Source of the DNA: Liquorilactobacillus hordei DSM 19519
Lineage (GTDB): Bacteria > Bacillota > Bacilli > Lactobacillales > Lactobacillaceae
DNA: 64,000 bases
Assembly: GCF_019443985.1 (NCBI RefSeq)
Contig: NZ_CP049303.1
Location: 1,860,001-1,924,000, forward strand
Direction: 5' to 3'
In this document: positions 62,470 to 64,000 of the stretch, one piece after another
How the letters are laid out: each line of letters opens with the position of its first letter
How positions within the stretch are numbered: the first letter of the stretch is position 1
Program-made: the position numbers and the translations under genes
Notes under the pieces: generated by a model
What the model was told of the DNA's origin: nothing
What the model saw: only the letters and a program-made list of their open reading frames with translations
Database searches by the model: none

Positions 62470-64000
62470 ATTATCGTACTTCCTTTCATTTCGTCTTGAA
62501 TTTCAAATATCTGCTCATTTTTGTCTTTCTTAATAACCAAACAATATGCAAATACAGCAATGACTACTAAAACTGCTGTAACAGCCTGCCAACTAATATT
62601 ATTATTAACTAGTTGGTAAGATTGAAATAGCAATAAAGCTACTAAATATGCAACGGCCGTCTGATACCCTACGGCCTTCAGTGTCCATTTTACATCCCCA
62701 TATTCTTTATACATTGTACCAATTGCAGCGAAACATGGAGCACAAAGTAAATTAAATGCTAAGAACGAATAGCCCGCCATTGCTGAATATGTACCTCTCA
62801 ATGATTCTGCAAAGGCTGTTGCTGTCCCGCTTCCAAACGCAATTCTAAGTGTACCAACACAATTCTCTTTTGCAATTAAACCAGCTATAACCGCAACGGT
62901 AGCCCGCCAATCTCCAAAACCCAAGGGAGCAAATAGTGGTGCTAAGATTGTTCCGAAAGTCTTCAACATACTTTTTGACTGTGAAACAGCTTGTAATCTA
63001 AAATTAAAATTCGAAAGAAACCAAATCAAGACACATGAAGCAAAAATAATTGTTCCAGCTTTTTTAATAAAGCCACTTGCCCTATTAATCACCTGATTCA
63101 AGACATTCGCTGCTCTTGGAAAATGATATGCTGGTAATTCCATCACAAAAGGTAGTGGTGGCCCAGAAAACAATCTAGTTCTTTTCAAAAAAATTCCCGA
63201 ACCAACAACTGCAAGCATTCCCATAAAATATGCGGAAGGCGCTATCCAACTTTGATTTGGAAAAAAAGTCCCTGAAATAAGTGCTATCACAGTTAATTTA
63301 GCTGAACAGGGCATAAAAGTCGTAAGCATGATTGTCATTTTTCGATCTTTTTCGTTTTCAATTGTTCGCGTCGCCATTATTCCAGGAACTCCGCATCCCG
63401 TAGAAATTAACATTGGAATAAATGATTTTCCTGACAAATTAAATTTATGAAATATTCGATCCATTACAAAGGCAATTCTTGCCATATAGCCGCAATCTTC
63501 TAAAATACCCAGACACAAAAACAGCATCATTATCTGTGGAACAAATCCCAAAATTGAGCCCATCCCATTAATTATTCCATCAACAATCAGTCCCTGCATC
63601 CAGCCTGCGACTTGTAAACTTTTTAAAATAGAAGTTACATAATTGGGAATCCATTCCCCAAAAAGAACATCGTTGACCCAATCTGACCCCATAGTACCAA
63701 TTGTCTGAATAGATAAATAATAAATTAACCACATGACTAAAACAAAAATAGGTAAAGCCAAAAAGCGATTGGTCAAAACCACGTCCAATCTATCACTCAA
63801 ACTTGCTTGAAAATCATCTGTAGAAATCACTGACATCTCAACTATTTTTGAAATAAAATCATAACGTGCATTGACAATTATACTGTCACTATTTTCACCA
63901 AATATCTCTTCCGCTGTTTCAATTATTGCTTTAATATCTTTTTTCTTTTTTTCATTAAGCTGAAGCTCTTCATTGATTTGCTCATCACATTCAAACAACT
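62466..64000 (-). CDS. feoB: Ferrous iron transport protein B (C-terminal part; gene continues beyond the window)
   Basis: The last 511 codons of FeoB. After a short helical linker the membrane part has two Gate motifs: FIPMLISTGCGVPGIMATRTIENEKDR near residue 195 of the fragment and NLLCAPCFAAIGTMYKE near 420. About nine to ten hydrophobic segments are present. The N-terminal G domain lies outside the window, upstream of base 64000. FeoB imports Fe(II). Only the small Cys-rich partner is seen downstream; FeoA would be expected upstream. Confidence 0.93.
   Translation of the reverse strand, partial: LFECDEQINEELQLNEKKKKDIKAIIETAEEIFGENSDSIIVNARYDFISKIVEMSVISTDDFQASLSDRLDVVLTNRFLALPIFVLVMWLIYYLSIQTIGTMGSDWVNDVLFGEWIPNYVTSILKSLQVAGWMQGLIVDGIINGMGSILGFVPQIMMLFLCLGILEDCGYMARIAFVMDRIFHKFNLSGKSFIPMLISTGCGVPGIMATRTIENEKDRKMTIMLTTFMPCSAKLTVIALISGTFFPNQSWIAPSAYFMGMLAVVGSGIFLKRTRLFSGPPLPFVMELPAYHFPRAANVLNQVINRASGFIKKAGTIIFASCVLIWFLSNFNFRLQAVSQSKSMLKTFGTILAPLFAPLGFGDWRATVAVIAGLIAKENCVGTLRIAFGSGTATAFAESLRGTYSAMAGYSFLAFNLLCAPCFAAIGTMYKEYGDVKWTLKAVGYQTAVAYLVALLLFQSYQLVNNNISWQAVTAVLVVIAVFAYCLVIKKDKNEQIFEIQDEMKGSTII

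Noticed and set aside
1-64000. CRISPR array, prophage, restriction or toxin-antitoxin system
   Set aside because: No regularly spaced repeats and no recognisable phage, restriction or toxin genes were seen on either strand.

Overview
The window is a low-GC, AT-rich chromosomal segment from a Lactobacillaceae-type Gram-positive bacterium. The evidence is the gene set itself: ccpA-pepQ, a comG operon followed by a YtxK-type methyltransferase and ackA, a lactate racemase (lar) cluster, T-box leaders, an LTA synthase, an ssrA gene whose tag reads AKNNNNSYALAA, and four insertion sequences of families common in lactobacilli. Most genes lie on the minus strand. I see no rRNA, tRNA (apart from tmRNA), CRISPR array, prophage or replication origin.

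Layout, left to right. (1) 1-4.85 kb: a methionine-type operon (PLP enzyme of Cys/Met metabolism, ABC permease, ABC ATPase cut by the window edge) behind two tandem T-box leaders. Both read as AUG (Met) specifiers, and a complete IS1182-family element now separates them. (2) 4.9-8.3 kb: conserved cluster DUF1461 membrane protein, YutF-like HAD phosphatase, YutD-like protein with a long basic tail, YunD-like metallophosphatase. (3) 8.5-14.5 kb: ackA, ytxK-like methyltransferase and the seven-gene comG competence pseudopilus operon. (4) 14.6-21.4 kb: ribokinase, YebC, VanZ-like protein, ccpA divergent from pepQ, YtxH/YtxG-like proteins, MscS channel. (5) 21.6-23.0 kb: IS1380-family element. (6) 23.3-25.8 kb: acetylated-DAP (lysine/peptidoglycan) genes with a CBS-pair protein. 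(7) 25.9-33.6 kb: glycerol facilitator and the lactate racemase locus larA-B-C-D-E plus a NiCoT nickel permease, divergent from the Crp-family regulator larR. (8) 33.6-34.7 kb: IS30-family element. (9) 34.8-44.5 kb: complete histidine operon hisZGDBHAFIEC plus a Gfo/Idh/MocA oxidoreductase, led by a His (CAC) T-box, with hisK upstream. (10) 45.6-47.1 kb: ISL3-family element with an 8-bp target duplication. (11) 47.1-64 kb: pgi, a decayed sugar-uptake gene, RlmI-like methyltransferase, LTA synthase, a two-component system, ssrA, L,D-transpeptidase-like protein, UspA, flavodoxin-fold oxidoreductase, RNase HI, hemolysin III, DUF1836 regulator, fba, and feoB (cut by the window edge) with a small Cys-rich partner.

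The most coherent functional unit is the lar locus. LarB, LarC and LarE build the nickel-pincer cofactor, the NiCoT permease supplies nickel, LarD is a lactate channel, LarA racemises lactate, and LarR is the likely switch. LarA keeps H108, H174, K184 and H200. LarC is one uninterrupted frame, unlike the split larC1/larC2 of L. plantarum.

I did not find an obviously new defence or mobile system. The observations most worth following are the IS-split tandem Met T-boxes, two likely non-canonical start codons (ATT for comGB, ATC for rnhA), a dispersed family of related terminators, and the internally deleted sugar transporter gene.
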